A stretch of DNA of 64,000 bases, taken from Straminergon stramineum. Lineage: Eukaryota; Streptophyta; Bryopsida; Hypnales; Calliergonaceae. Positions 34,871 to 47,570 of this stretch are shown here, piece by piece. The translations under genes and the position numbers were made by a program. Position 1 is the first letter of the stretch; each line of letters starts with the position of its first letter. The DNA is taken from positions 2,978,501 through 3,042,500 of the forward strand of contig OY987271.1 in the NCBI GenBank assembly GCA_963920665.1. Reading direction: 5' to 3'. The notes beneath the pieces were generated by a model. That model was not told the origin of the DNA, searched no databases, and saw only the letters and a program-made list of their open reading frames with translations.

Positions 34871-37800
34871 AAATACATGAGTGAGGACATCCAATTTTAT
34901 ATCCGAGGTTTAATAGCCCATGTGATTATCATGGACTCATTGCAAATGTATAAACCTCATTTGCTTACATAGGAAGACATTCGTAAATATAAAAATATAG
35001 AAGAGATTCTATTCTCTACAAATGAGCACTAGTCAAGATGTCTACCTAGGAAGAAAAAGACTGACATGAGATTCTTAGGAGGGGTTCCAAAAGCTCCTTC
35101 TTCAGGGTTAGTCTCGAAAAGAAGAGTAACATTTAGAAGCCCAGAACCTTTAGTCGGATCCGACTAAGGTTTAGGTGCCCTATCCTCAAACCCCTCATTT
35201 GGGTACCCCCTCACGTGCTCATCAATAATTTTACAAAAGTGAAAGTAATTCCTATTGGAATATTCTCAATTAGAGTTGCCGTGTACATGCGTGTCACGAG
35301 ACGGAAACTCGGAATCCAACGGATTAGTATTAAATAGTTTATAATAGTATAGAATTTTTCAAAATTCCCAATAAGAAAATAGAAGTAGAATCCTCTTAGC
35401 ATAAACATCATATTAAGGCTAAGAGGATGATCCAGGTATTCCGTAAAAGGATCCAGGACGGATCCAGATTCCGGAAATCCAAATAGTGATAGCCTACAGT
35501 CTAGAGTTCCGGTCTAAGAATCTAGGGATCCATTACGGGTAAACGGTCCGCTTCTAGAATGGTCGGTAGGATGACGGGTACTTAATCCCACTACTTCCAT
35601 TTCTTCTTCTTCTTTCTTCCGCAGCAGTTTTGCGCTCATATAGTTGAGAGAAAGAGTGGTGAATTAGTGATCGATTCAGGAGCTACTTGTTGGTTGTCTT
35701 CACCACATCTAAGCTTAGTTTGAGTTTTCGATGGCGGACGGAGATATCCGGAAATCCTTAGTGATGGCACGAATGGTCTATCCAACCATTCCGGAAAGGC
35801 TGAGAGAGCGGTCGCAACTAGAGGATGACCTGAGTGAGATAGGATGTATCGGCCTGTTCTTGAGGCCATGGACAATCAAGAATGATAGGATGATTGAGGA
35901 GCTCATTGTAGGAGCTCCAAATCAATATGAGTTGACAGTGAGGGGGCGAATTGGAACCTGGACAAATGAGGTTTGGGCCAAGGTATATGGATTCCCCAAG
36001 AAAGGATCCGGATTAGCCTCCCGCATAGATAAGTTCACGGTAGGAAAATTTAGGAATGCAGCCCATTCCAAGGAGGGGTATGCCATCAGCGACTGTCTAG
36101 ATGCAAGGCAAAAGCAGGTCCTAGAATTCTTTATCCCAATCTTGTATTCGGAAAAGCCTACCTAGGTTACGGTTACGGTAGCCAATACCATTTTTGGTGC
36201 CATGGAGGGTAGACCGGTCAACTAGGGCAAAGTCATTGGAGCAGTAGTCTCCAAACTTGCCGCCAATGTAGGAAAGGCAAAGACCAGCCCAATTGGTCCT
36301 TACCTGTTCCACCTCTACCATCACACGAAACTTTTGAGTGATGCAGAAATGGTAGAGTATACCACCAGATCCACCATCCTACATTACAGCCTCACAGACG
36401 AAGTGGAGGTGGAGCAATCGGCATTTGAGGAAGAGGAAGAGCCGGAAGAGGAGGAGTAGCTCCTAGATTAGAGGCGGAGGAAATCCACCAATCCAGCTTC
36501 ATGAGGAAAACTCCCTACTCAAGAGAAGGTTCCGTGGAGCCAGAGGAAGACATTTCCGGGTTTTTCAAAACCAGATTCAATTGGGTCTTGTAGGCACAGG
36601 AGTACCATGAGAACTTAGCTGATATTCTCAGGAGGATCAGCAAGGAATTGAAGATCGAGCCAAAGGACATACTCGACGCTGTGAAGAAACTTCCGAATCC
36701 AAAAGAGCTGGGACGGAAGGAGAAGCAGATTGAAAGTTTGGAGAAGGAAAAGATAGATGTTCAAGCGAGACTGAGTTGGGCACAAGGGGAGCTAGCCACA
36801 ATGAAGCAGAGGGAGAAGGAAGCTCTGTAGTTGGTCAAGAACCTATCCGGTCTAGTGGATAGACCTATAGATCTTGTCATCAAGGCCTCTCTAGTCTAAA
36901 ACTGGCTTGTAGAGAAAGGACATCTCACCGGATCCAAGGTGGTCCGGATCCTAGTGGACTTTTCATCAAGGATGGATTCCGTGCTAAAGGAGATGTGCCA
37001 GTTATTGGGGCGGATTGATCCGGACTGTGTCATGGATTTTTCCAACTTTCCGGAAATACACTTTGACACGAAGACTCTAGTGAAGTTAACAACATCAATG
37101 CCACTACTGGCTAGACCGGAAGTCCCTCGAGAGACTCTCCGGCATTCGACCGAGCCCTTCTCAACTCAGCTAGAGAAGACCATCTGGGGGAGCGTGAAGA
37201 CAAAGCGAGAGCCAGCCAAGCAACCAAACGCAACACACGAGTTAGCTCCACCGGAAGTTATGATCTCGCCACCAATTCCAACAATCTGTCTTCTTGAGAA
37301 GGAAACCCTTCAAACACCCAAGTTGCTAATCCGTAGTGACCTAGCAGACCGAATTGGAGGATTGATGAATCCGGCCCAGACTCATCTAGAAAGCTTTGAG
37401 CATATACTGCAACTTCAACCGAGGAAGGAGAAGACACCCATAGTTTGGGATGACACCTCTCCAAGAGAAGAAGACGAGAGGGAGGTCACTCAGATTGAGA
37501 AATTTGAGGAAGAGGAGTACCAAACTAGATCGGAAGAGGAAGAAGAAGAGGAGGACATGGATGAGGAATACTCGCCTCCGGAAATTTGGAAGATCCAAAC
37601 TCGGGTAGCGTTGAGGACGACTCTAGTGAAGGCAACTTCAAGGTCGTCCATCCGGACACTAGCAAGTAAAGGTAGGAGTAATCAAAAGAAGGTGCGAAAG
37701 GCGAAGTAGTTAGGATTTTTGTTAGTTAGGATTTGAATTTTGAATTTGATCCAGGTTTCCATGCGTGGGTCCGAGTTCCGGATTTTTAGGATCTAACTTT

Positions 37801-38929
37801 TCCGGATTTCTCAGAAAGTTTGTGATTGGTCATCTAGATTTTCAAGTGGCTTTTTGGCTTTTTGGCTTTGGGTTTTTAAGTGAGGGGAAGGTTTGTTGCC
37901 CTCTCATTCCATCCTAGCGCTTGTAGTTGTCATCTTGTCATCCTTTCTTTAATCTGAGCCACCAAGTGGACATTCGAGAATTGATCTGTCGTATATCCAC
38001 CTTTCCTGTGTTTGTTTGTGAGAGCCTTGAGGTATAAGAGAGAGGAAGAGGAAAGGAGGAATCCGGATCTGAAGTGCCTAGATTTGATTTGGGAGGGAAC
38101 ATTTGTGACGTAGTTTAGACTTATGAATACGATATTGCACACAGTGCCTTTAAAACACTAGAACGGAAATCCGGCAAGGAGTGGTGTTGGTGCAAGTCCA
38201 GAATACCAGGGAGGGTTCCCTGCGGAGATAAGCAACCGCCAACAAAAAAATCCCCATCCTATTCTTCCTAGAAGGTCTACGAAACCCTAAGATCAGTCTA
38301 GTGAATGACTAACAATCCCCTATTAGTTCCAGTTGTTGTTGATTTGTTGTTGATTTGTTGTTGTAGTGGAGAAGACTTGTTACGGCTCTAAGTGACTTGC
38401 CTTCCGGATTGGCCACCTGAGAAGTTGTGAGAGTGTTTCTTGGTCTAATCTAGTGCGACATTTGGTCTAAGTGTGTTTTGTGTAGTTTAGAGAGAGAAGA
38501 GAGTGTGAGGAATACGAGTGGTGAGTCCCTACCCCTCTACAAGATCAAAGGCCGACCCTCTGAAGGTAAAACAAAGGCACCAAAAACAAGTGTGTGTGAG
38601 AAGTGAAGGATCTGGATTCCGGAAAGGAGTGGATCCAGATTGCATTCCACAAAGGTACTGATCCGGAAAAGAGAAGAAAGAGGTGAAGAGAGAGCTTAAG
38701 TTGGTAATACAGATAATCTTGGCTTGCAGCAACAATCTAGAATCCCCTGGGACAATATTTCGAGTCATTTTACGACGTTTTGGTGTTGTAATGGTACTTA
38801 TGTTGCACTGCGCGTATGACAATGCCTCTAAGTTTGGAGGGTACACCTCTATTTTTCAACAACCATTTTAGATAGAAAAAAAGGTGTACTTCAAAATCAA
38901 CTTATGAAGTCACTTACCATAGTCATGAA
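34871..38929. mobile_element. 4-kb block between the two MULE halves, with a decayed transposon-type ORF
   Basis: The block is richer in ATCCGG and TCCGGA words than its surroundings, which marks it as foreign to the MULE. It begins within or after an intron donor of the MULE (ATG before GTAAGTGACTTC near 38925 on the minus strand). It may be an intron that took an insertion, or an insertion into the coding frame. I found no convincing LTR pair or terminal repeat by eye. The ORF at 35731-37709 lies inside. Positions 34871-35730 and 37710-38929 hold no other gene I can identify. Confidence 0.5.
35731..37709 (+). pseudogene. Decayed plant transposon-associated ORF (possible gag-like or 'putative plant transposon protein')
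   Basis: The frame starts MADGDIRKSLVMARMVYPTI and remains readable for about 650 codons with few shifts. It contains RIGTWTNEVWAKVYGFPKKG, then VTVANTIFGAMEGRPVN and SPIGPYLFHLYHHTKLLSDA. An acidic run follows, then a coiled coil (KELGRKEKQIESLEKEKIDV), a second globular part (DPDCVMDFSNFPEIHFDTK), and a Glu-rich tail ending in basic residues. The order resembles plant transposon or retroelement proteins with a 'VANTIFGA...PYLFHLY' core. That is a resemblance from memory, not a search result. Five internal stops interrupt it (four TAG, one TAA), plus at least one frame change near 36480. No polymerase or protease follows. Confidence 0.55.
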
Positions 38930-40060
38930 GCCACCCCACTGTAGGTATCGAAAATGCCAAAAGGCTAGCCAATGGTCCAAGTAATGAAGATCTTCTTCAC
39001 TTGCAGTACCCGACAACAACCACCAAGATCAAATTGTGAAGTACCGAGTCTCTACTTCTTCGACAAACTTGGATTCTTTGTATTGCTAGCACAAGGTAAT
39101 ATGTTGTTGGTGGAATGCTTCTTTGGTGTGCTTATGGGTATGCTTGTGCAGAGAACTACTCCAATGCAACAAACACGTCCTCTTCCGATTCTCCATCTTT
39201 TCATCAGGTGACCCACTTCCGTAGACAATCCGTGTCACATTCCAATTGGCCATCAGGCTATCTGCCATGAACCCTTTGAAGTTGGCATGCTCCACTCCAT
39301 GTCTTGCCATGACCATGTTTAGAGATCTCCAAAATTGGACTTGGATCTCAATGTTCTCCAATTGCATATCATAGGTGGCCACGGTCATGACTTTTTTGTA
39401 CTCCGCATCGTACACATGGCATGGCATGGTGCTCCACTTGTTCACCCGTTCGACGTGGTCAAACATTATCCATGTTTTTTGTAAATCCCCTCCTGGTTTC
39501 ATTTGTTTGACAAGGTCCACTCCACTTCCGAGTCCTTCTATGAGCATTTTGAAGAGGTAGACCTTCTCCTTTCCCTGTCTTGGAAAGACGCTGTCATGTA
39601 TGAACTCAAACTTTGATTCTTTTTTCATTGTCATAATGTTGTCGATGACCCCTCCTTTGTTGTTGGAGTGAAACAATGATATGACATTCCTAATGTTTGG
39701 ACTGTTGAGATATTGGAAGCGATCCATTACTTCTTCTAATTCCTCTCCCTTCAACATCTCTTTCTCCTCCTCTCCATTGTGAAACAAATAGTTCATGAGG
39801 AACTCTTTTATGGTGGAGAGTGCAATAGCAAAGTTGGTGGCCGTGGGTGTCTTGGCCACCTGTTGTGCAATGAGTCTCGAGATTTTCTCCACAGAGTCTT
39901 TGTACACGCCCTTCACTACAAGGTGCGTATGATCTCCAAAGTAAATAGCAGCCCTTGTCATTTTTTCATTATCAGAGTATACATAGTATATTCTAGCATC
40001 ACATGTATTCAAGCACACGGGAGGGATTTTGTAATAGGTACCTACAACTTAAATTGTACC
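38930..40060 (-). pseudogene. MULE-type transposase, catalytic part
   Basis: A 310-codon frame (with a few more codons 5' of it, TYYKIPPVCLNTCDARIYYV) includes TWIMFDHVERVNKWSTMPCH, then FKGFMADSLMANWNVTRIVY and RKRTCLLHWSSSLHKHT. Spacing and content fit a MULE DDE domain, with aspartates in MFDHV and MADS. After 39086 the frame shifts but the protein remains readable (VETRYFTI-stop-SWWLLSG, LAFWHFRYLQWGGFMTM) down to a GTAAGT donor near 38925. The 5' end runs into satellite DNA, so N-terminal coding sequence is missing. Together with 33469-34870 it forms one inactive transposase gene. Confidence 0.7.
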
Positions 40061-41160
40061 TTCATTTGATTTAAGTGAGTAATTGATTAGAAATGAAATA
40101 TTTGAGAATGTTCACACATAAATAGAGAATTGTGAGAACACTAAATACAACTTCGGACTAAATCCAACACTATTGTTTCTAACATACTAGACTCCTATAC
40201 AATGTAATTGCATTTGATTTACATATGTAATTCATTAGAAAAAGTATTTGCATATGAAAATAGAATTGTCATTATATCATTGAATAAATACTTGGACTAA
40301 ATCCATCACTTCTTTTTTAACATTATTGACTCGTGAATTAGAATATATCCATGTTCAATTTACATGTGTAATTAATTAAAAATAGAATAAAGGAGTATTT
40401 GCATATATAAATAGAATTGTAATAATACCAAATATGTGCACCCTTTGACTAAATGCAACACTATTTTCAATACATTTTAGACCCCTTTAGAATATACTTG
40501 TATTTGATTTAAAATAATATGATTAATTAGAAATAGAATATAAGAGTGTTCACACATAAAATAAAATTGTGATAACACAAATTACACCTCTAGACTAAAT
40601 CCCACACTCTTTTTTTAACATTTTAGATCCAATTAGAATATATATGCATTTTGATTTAGGTGTGTCATTGATTAGAAATAGAGTATAATAGCAAGTACAT
40701 ATAAAAATAGAATACTAATAACACCTTACATTCCCTTGAACTAAATACAACAATATATTTTTAATAAACTTGACCTATTTAGAATATGTACTTGTGTTTG
40801 ATTTACATGCATAATTGATTAGAAATAGAATGTAGGAGTATTGACATGTAAAAATAGAATTGTCAACTTAACATTGAATCTATACCATTGTCGAGATTAT
40901 ATCTAGTACTCTTCTTTTTAACATTTTTGCCTCATGACTTAGAATACACCCTTATAACCTCATTTGATTTATGTGTATATTTTTTTAGAAATAAAATACA
41001 AGAATATTCACAAGTGAATTGAGAATTGTCAAAACACCAAACACGTGCACCCTTAGACTAAATGCAATACTATTCAAAAAAAATTTGACCTATAGCATAA
41101 AATATATCCTCATTTGATTTATGTGCACAATTAAGTAGAATTTTTTTAAATAGAAATGGT
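40030..41160. repeat. Satellite-like array of about 150-bp units
   Basis: A unit containing 'TTAGAATATA...ATTTGATTTA...TTGATTAGAAATAGAATA...ATAGAATTGT.A.AACACCAAATAC.CC...GACTAAAT.CAACACT' recurs. The 'ATTAGAAAT' words fall at about 40085, 40233, 40370, 40532, 40668, 40815, 40984 and 41132, so periods are about 137-169 bp (mean about 150). There are about eight units, strongly diverged. A detached unit lies at about 41440-41560. Confidence 0.7.
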
Positions 41161-42249
41161 TCTACACTAAAATTGCCATATATTGAGGGACATGTTAATT
41201 ACAAGAGGCTTTACCAATAATCATTTTTCAAAAATACTATCATAAAGGTCATCTACATATGATGAAAAATGGTTTAGAACTTCAAATTGAATGAGAATTT
41301 GTTCAAACACATAAAAATTTGTCCAAATAATCATCAAGAATGACAAGAATTTGTTTATAATCACTCAAAATAAAATGATGTTGGCCCCTTGGGCCTAAGT
41401 TCCTTTCTTTCTCTTCAAAATAAAAATAGGTAATACCTAATACACCTTTGGACTAATTCAAATTCTAATTTTAATATTTCTAGATCATCATAGACTATAC
41501 TTCCATTTGATTTATAATTTCTTATGAAATCTTAATTTTTATACAGTATATAATACACATTAGTATAAACACAGTCAAGATATATTAGTATGATTAATTT
41601 TTTTATCAATAAATGTTACATAAAATTCTTAAAGTGTTTAAAATGAACTTTCATCCAATCATCATCCACAATAATATTATATATAATTTGTCCAACCATA
41701 GCTTACTAACCTTAATCATAGTTATATGTTGATGAAGTAGGATGAATTGAGAATTTTTCAAACAGATTACTTCCAAGCTTTAGATGCCAATAAGGAAAAT
41801 TAATTGAAAACATTGAATATGACAAAGCTTGGGTTCTTTTTTTGGCCTTGTCATCAATTATCAAACTTTGCATGGGTAGGTGGCAGACTACGAATGGTTT
41901 TAGTATTCAAATTTTGGAGCCACAATGGCGGGCCATGAATGGTGCATTCAAATCAAGCTTGCCATCACTAATTAGCTAAATTGAATCACCAACCAAACTT
42001 TTCAAATATGTGAATTTAAGTGGCTTGTCCCAACAACCCTGCTTTTCAATTAAATAAGCATTAATAGCCTGTTCAATTGCATTGTTTAAGGTACCTATTG
42101 TCTGAAGACCACATCCGATTGGTGGATTCGAATCCAACCTTCAATTCCAATTACATGGCAAAAATAGAAACCCTAAATCTAGATTGAGTACAAGTTAATA
42201 CTTATTGGTAGTTATAGTACTCAAGAATTTTGCCACAAATATAGGGGGT
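41161..42249. other. AT-rich stretch without a gene
   Basis: Except for the stray satellite unit near 41440-41560 I see no coding sequence, inverted ends or match to other parts of the window. Confidence 0.5.
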
Positions 42250-42699
42250 CTAGCATACTTTCACCTCCTAGGGCCATACTCAATCAAAACCCCTTCAATT
42301 TCTCCAACTAGTCTATTTGCCTACCAACAGTGTTCTAATTAAAAAATTCATACTCGTTTTGCACAACTGACAAGAGAAAGTGGGTGAAGCTCCCAGCCAA
42401 AAGGAGTAGAAAGTGGAACACACAAGCATATGCAAAAGCTCCAGAAGAAAAAATTGTGTCACGAGCTTGAGTGAAATCTAGTGAGCTTACTACATAGGGC
42501 AACTGCACAAGAGCTTAGGTGGCTTTGTAAGTTACCAAAAATTGGGGGGGGAGAGATTGTAGGAATCTTAGGGGGGTATACAATGAGCCAGAGGGAATCA
42601 AAGGGGGAGAACAAAGGTAGGAAGAAGATAGTGAACACAAAGTGTCAATGAGGGAGGGAGAAGATAGGTGGCAGTCCACTTAGAGTCTGGAAATGTGAA
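42250..42699 (-). promoter_or_regulatory. Orphan 5' flank of the A2 gene
   Basis: It contains GGGCCATACTCAATCAAAAC (no TATATA), AGTCTATTTGCCTACCAACA, and CATACTCGTTTTGCACAACT. It then has AGTGAGCTTACTACATAGGG-type wording and G-runs (42543-42610) as in the A1 flank. The coding exon that should lie to its left is replaced by the 9.8-kb block with the MULE. It is followed directly by segment S3, as expected from the unit order. Confidence 0.65.
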
Positions 42700-42780
42700 G
42701 AATTATAGACACAACAATGACCCACTTCAAGCTTGACGGCATCTCTCTGACAAGATTTGTGGGCTCTAATGTTGGACATA

Positions 42781-43951
42781 CACTAGAAGAAAAATGTGTC
42801 TGGTACAACCGACTACTATGCAACTAGTGTCCTAAACAACTATCTTGCAACTATAATCCTCTCTATTAGCACCAAATCTAATGTAATTGTTTTATGTTGT
42901 TTTACAGCATTGATATATTGTTTTAGTTGTAAAGTAGTCAATCTATAGTTGCAAAAAACAATTAGGAAATAACTAGAAAAAGATTGCAACTGTAAAATGA
43001 CCAGAGTTGTTTCTTAGTCACTTTCTAGTCATGTCCTAGTTACTTTCTAGTTTTACACTAGTTGTTTCTTAGTCATTTCCTACCAAACTAGAAAATTTAG
43101 CTTTTTCGTTGATTTGGTTGCATAGATTTGATCAACTTTTCTATTGATTTGGAGAGTAATTTGTTGATTTGAATAGAAATCAATAGAAAAGTGAACCAAA
43201 TGAATGGAACCAAATCAACCAAAAAATTGAATTTTTCTAGTAGTGAAGCTAGTTGTTTCCTAGTCGCTATTAAGTTGTACACTAGTTGTTTCTTAGTTGT
43301 TTCCTAGTTGCTTCCAAAGTTCATTCTCATTTGTCTTATATCAATTGTCTATATATGAATTGTTCCATATCAATTGTGAAGAGTACCATTAGGTTGAACA
43401 TATAAAACTTGTAAGTTGTTATAGTCTTATGCAATGAATTTTGTTGATAGGATTCTAAGATTTCTACAATTTTTAGATTCTTATGATTTGTAGATTTCTG
43501 GAGTATAGATTTCTACAATCTATAGAAACAAAAAAATAATCAAAATCCTAAAAAAATTTAAAATCTATGAAATTGTAAGGTATCCTAAACCAAAGAAATC
43601 TATTAAATACCAATATTTGAATTTTTGAAATCTAGAAAAAAGGTAGATCTGAAATCTAGAAAAAGGTAGATTTGGAATTTTGAAATCTAGAAAAAAGGTA
43701 GTTCAAAAATTCAAAAATCTAAAAAGAAGGTAGATATGAAATTTTGAAATCTACAAATCTACAAGTCACAAATAAGTCACATAGAAGGCTTGACTTTTGC
43801 AATTGCTACACTTTATTCCTAGATTTTAGGGTGTCCATTGCAACTAGAAGTCTCTAGATTATCACTAGTCATAAACTAGTCACAAGTGTCCTATCCAACT
43901 AAAAAACCAATTGCACAATGTAGTTGCAAATTCCTTCATTTTTTTCTAGTC
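42781..43951 (+). mobile_element. Non-autonomous CACTA element 1
   Basis: It starts CACTAGAAGAAAAATGTGTC and ends CATTTTTTTCTAGTC. A 3-bp duplication ATA flanks it (42778-42780 and 43952-43954). S1 has the empty site ACATATGCAAG with one ATA (at about 193). Subterminal regions are full of CTAGTTGT/ACAACTAG words, as is usual for CACTA elements. No transposase frame is present. Its sequence is largely the reverse complement of the second copy at 50664-51905. Confidence 0.85.
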
Positions 43952-44007
43952 ATATGTAAGTCCTTTGGAATGCAATTTGGAGAGGGATTGTGATGGGTAT
44001 GATTATC

Positions 44008-44238
44008 TTAACCCATAAACAACATGGCGAATGATTTTTGTTTGATGAACAACAAGGATTCTCCTTTGTAGGACAGAATTGCAACTATTCATCCTCAGAA
44101 TTAGGGGTGGAAAGGGGAGATCTTCTATAGTAGTTTGACTCCCAATGAGTATTTTTGATTTTTTTTAAAGTAGATGATGTCATATGGTTCCAAAATGGCT
44201 AATTTCCACAGTCACTAGCCAAGCGTTCATCGGACTAA
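44008..44238 (-). mobile_element. MITE, inverted orientation, in S3
   Basis: Read on the minus strand it starts TTAGTCCGATGAACGCTTGG, then CTAGTGACTGTGGAAATTAG and TTTGGAACCATATGACATC, and ends near GTTGTTTATGGGTTAA. This is the same family as 54863-55087. The ends are more mutated. Confidence 0.7.
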
Positions 44239-44337
44239 AAGTAGTCGACGAATGACTTCATTGTTAACAATGCACCTATTGGCCTAAATAATAATAAGAC
44301 CATTTTGGTAACTGTCTAGTATCTTAGTCATGGGGGT

Positions 44338-45861
44338 TGTAGACTGGAATTTACTATAGACTCAACTATTAAGAAATTCCTATAGTTTAGAGTTCGTTCT
44401 CAGGGAGGTTTGGTGCCATGGTAATTTCCTAAAGAAGTGGATTTAATTCCACTTTGGTTATGCACAATAGAAGAAATTGGGTAATTTCCCTTTCTATCCA
44501 AACAATAACCAAATTTAACTTTATTATATTTAAGTTGAGACCAAGCACTTATCAAATCTATTGCAATCTTTCCTCCTAGCTTTGCTCCTATTGATCCTCT
44601 TTTCACCAACCCACTGGTACAACTTTTGAATCGATCTCACTCCCCTTGTTGGCACCTCCCTATAGCTTCGGCTTTACAACTTCTCCCTGCTTTCCTCCAC
44701 TTATACCTTTCTTCTCATTCTCTTTTGTAATCACATCTTTCTCCGTCTTACACTCCATGGTGGTATTATATGATTGACAACAGTATTTGCACTTCTTCCC
44801 TTTTAATTTAAATTGTTCTTTATCCATTGCAACATTACTCATGCTACAAATTCTATTGATTTCAATTTATAGATTTACTCCATGGATTCTTTATTGCTCT
44901 GTTCCTATTGAATAATTTGCCAATTTAGATTATGGCCCCTTTAATTGCACCATGCTCATACACCATTGACACACGTCATGTAATCAATCCTTACACAATT
45001 GATAAAACAATTATAATCCAAAATAGGCCGGCATTCACTACAATAGAAATTCCTCACTGAATTAAATCTCTAGAATCAATTCACAATGGTTTCTCATTCT
45101 CTCCCAACACCACTCCAGATCATCAATCAGTCTAGTGTATACACTCAATCAACCACAAATAATAACACAATTGAAATCTCACTATTTAACATCAAATTAA
45201 CTTGAATATACAATCTATCAATTGCATTCACCATAGCCTCATAGTGAATTCAGCCCATACACACGATGAATCAACATTACGCAATAGCACACCCTCAGTC
45301 CATCACATTCCATTTCTCACAATAGAACATCACACATGACAATTCATTCAATTCAAGCACAAAAATTCTATAGCACAATCACACATACACCTACTCGAAA
45401 TTTCAATTAATGAGCCCTTTGTATTCCATTCCAATGTTACAATAGATCCTCACTGTTTACAATCTCACTCCGTAATAACTATCGATACAACACCACTAAT
45501 ACAAACACTAGCACTATAGTAATTTAACTCCTGACACACACCACAACTATTGATCACTCTGAACACTGCCGTCTACGAACGCGTAGGAGCCTTGGACTTC
45601 ACCTTCCAGACTGAACAGCCATCGTCTTCCCCCGTTAGTTTCACCTAAAGCAATAGACAACCACCCCAACCACCATACAATAGATTCCATCCACTGACCC
45701 CCTTGAATCTCATTCATCTATTGATAAATTCCCATGAAAATGATGAAACCCAAAACAGATGGTAACTAGTGCATATTAACTTGTAAAACCCACATTCCAC
45801 AAGGAATTCAATAAAATTAAAACAAAATTGGAGCTATCGTTTAAAACAACTATAGATCTAA
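44338..45861. other. About 1.5 kb inserted in S3, origin unclear
   Basis: S1 and S2 have nothing at this place. The limits TGTAG ... CTACA would suit a long terminal repeat. The flanking 5-mers (GGGGT and AGGAC) do not match well, and no polypurine tract or primer site partner is seen. A 60-codon minus-strand frame (44660-44842) has KCKYCCQSYNTTMEC, which does not fit a known zinc knuckle. The DNA is CA-rich at 45050-45560 with many ACAC words. Confidence 0.35.
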
Positions 45862-45949
45862 TACTACAAGGACCCATCCTTCAAGGGTTAACATGTTTAA
45901 AACAAGGGAGTAAGTTTCACATTAATCCAAAGTAGAACATGATACGGGA

Positions 45950-47570
45950 AGTCAATTATTTCTTAATCCCTAATTTACTATGGTGTTTTGAGGCCTAAAC
46001 TACACCAAAATATGTTCTTGTACCCAATGCAAGGCTAAAATCTTCATCTTTGTTTATTATCTAACAAATTCAACCATAGGATCTTTTTGTTCACTTGTTC
46101 AAATACACCCTTCTAAAATTTTTCAATGAAAATTGAATCCAATTGCATGTTCAATGTGGCTAAACTTCGAAAAGTATTTTTTCTTAGCCCTCTCCAATGG
46201 AAAAGTTTTGTCTTCCTACATTTTCAAGAAAACCCATGAATGTCCCATAATTTGTGCAATTCCATCAATGTGTGGGAAAATGGATTGAGGTTACATGTAA
46301 AAGAATTTAACAAAAAAATCTTTGTTATTCATCTTTTAGAAAATTATAAATGGAAGGTGGTACTAGAAGAAAGGAAAATCCAAATCACTAATAAGGTTTA
46401 CAAGAAATTGAAAATTGAAAATCTCTATGGAGAAAATGTTCTAGTAAGCAATATCTATCCTAGATTTTTGTTTTGTTTGGAAATTTTCAAAAATTGTGTT
46501 CAAAAAACAACTTTATATGTTTTTTCTACCTTCATTCCCTATAAGATAAAACTCCTCACAAATTTCATCTCATTCTTTAAAATTGAGTAGTTTAAATGTT
46601 TTTGAATTTACATCAATCTACTCAAAAGAATTAAAATGAACCCCTAAAACACTAAATTGTATTTTGGGGCAACATAGCAATTTTAGGCAACTCACTATGA
46701 ACGGAATTTTTTTTTTTCCCTTGAAATTTTCATACAAGCGAATATGTGGTTGAAGAGTAGCTTTATGGCCCAACAATTTTCATAATTTTTTACTACACAA
46801 TTTAAAAGTTACTGCATGATATGTATTTTTCTTCTCAACCTAGGTTACTCAAAATAATCATATTTTCAAGAAACAAAAATTGGAAATTAGTTTTCTAGAT
46901 TTATATATATGGGGAAAGCTTTGAATCATTCCATTTTGATTAATGAGATGAAAGTTATGAGGAGTTTTAGCTTTCAAGCAATTAATATGGAATCTTTATT
47001 CTAAAATAAACTTCAAAGTCCTTTATTTAATTGAGTTTTTAATATTTAAAAAAGTTAAATTAAACTATAGGATGCAGATTTTTTTAATACAAACTTACAA
47101 CCATTGGAATTGGCATTTTTCAATTCCATAACTAAATTTTTAACAATTTCATATTTTTAGGCATTCTCTACTTCTATCTACTTTCTATTTTTTTCAAATA
47201 TGTATAAAAAATATTCTTTTTTGGAAATTTTTTAAATGTGTTTCCAATTTATTTCTTCAACATATTATGAAGAGTTGCATGTTGTAGGATCTACACATAT
47301 TTGGGTAAAGTGTTTGAAAGAGGAAATCTAACCATTTGGGAAGAGTTGAAAATACTTTTGAAATCCAAGCATCATGATCTCGAAATTGGTAAGGTTTTTT
47401 ATTATGAAAGTTTAGGAAGATGTACTCTAACAAGTTGACTAAAAGATTCTATGGTTGAATTTGTTAAAAAATAAATAGAGATGAAGATTTTAGCCTTGCT
47501 TTGGAGACTAGTATTTTGAAGTAGTTTTGGGCCTCTAAACATGAAAGAATTTCAGGGTTTAATCAATCTT
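45950..47570. repeat. Inverted repeat pair in S3
   Basis: The arm at about 45950-46110 (GCAAGGCTAAAATCTTCATC, then CAAATTCAACCATAGG) is matched in reverse complement at about 47390-47570 (CTATGGTTGAATTTGTTA, then GATGAAGATTTTAGCCTTGC). Arms are about 160-180 bp with a 1.3-kb loop. S1 and S2 have only the first arm in this form (about 660-850 and 20760-20960). Confidence 0.7.

Noticed and set aside
35731..37709. Alternative genetic code reading TAG as glutamine
   Set aside because: ARL1 ends at a TAG exactly where the family ends, so TAG is a stop. Pseudogene decay explains the internal stops.
40030..41160. CRISPR-like array
   Set aside because: Repeats are about 150 bp, diverged, without short constant repeats or unique spacers, and the context is plant nuclear DNA.
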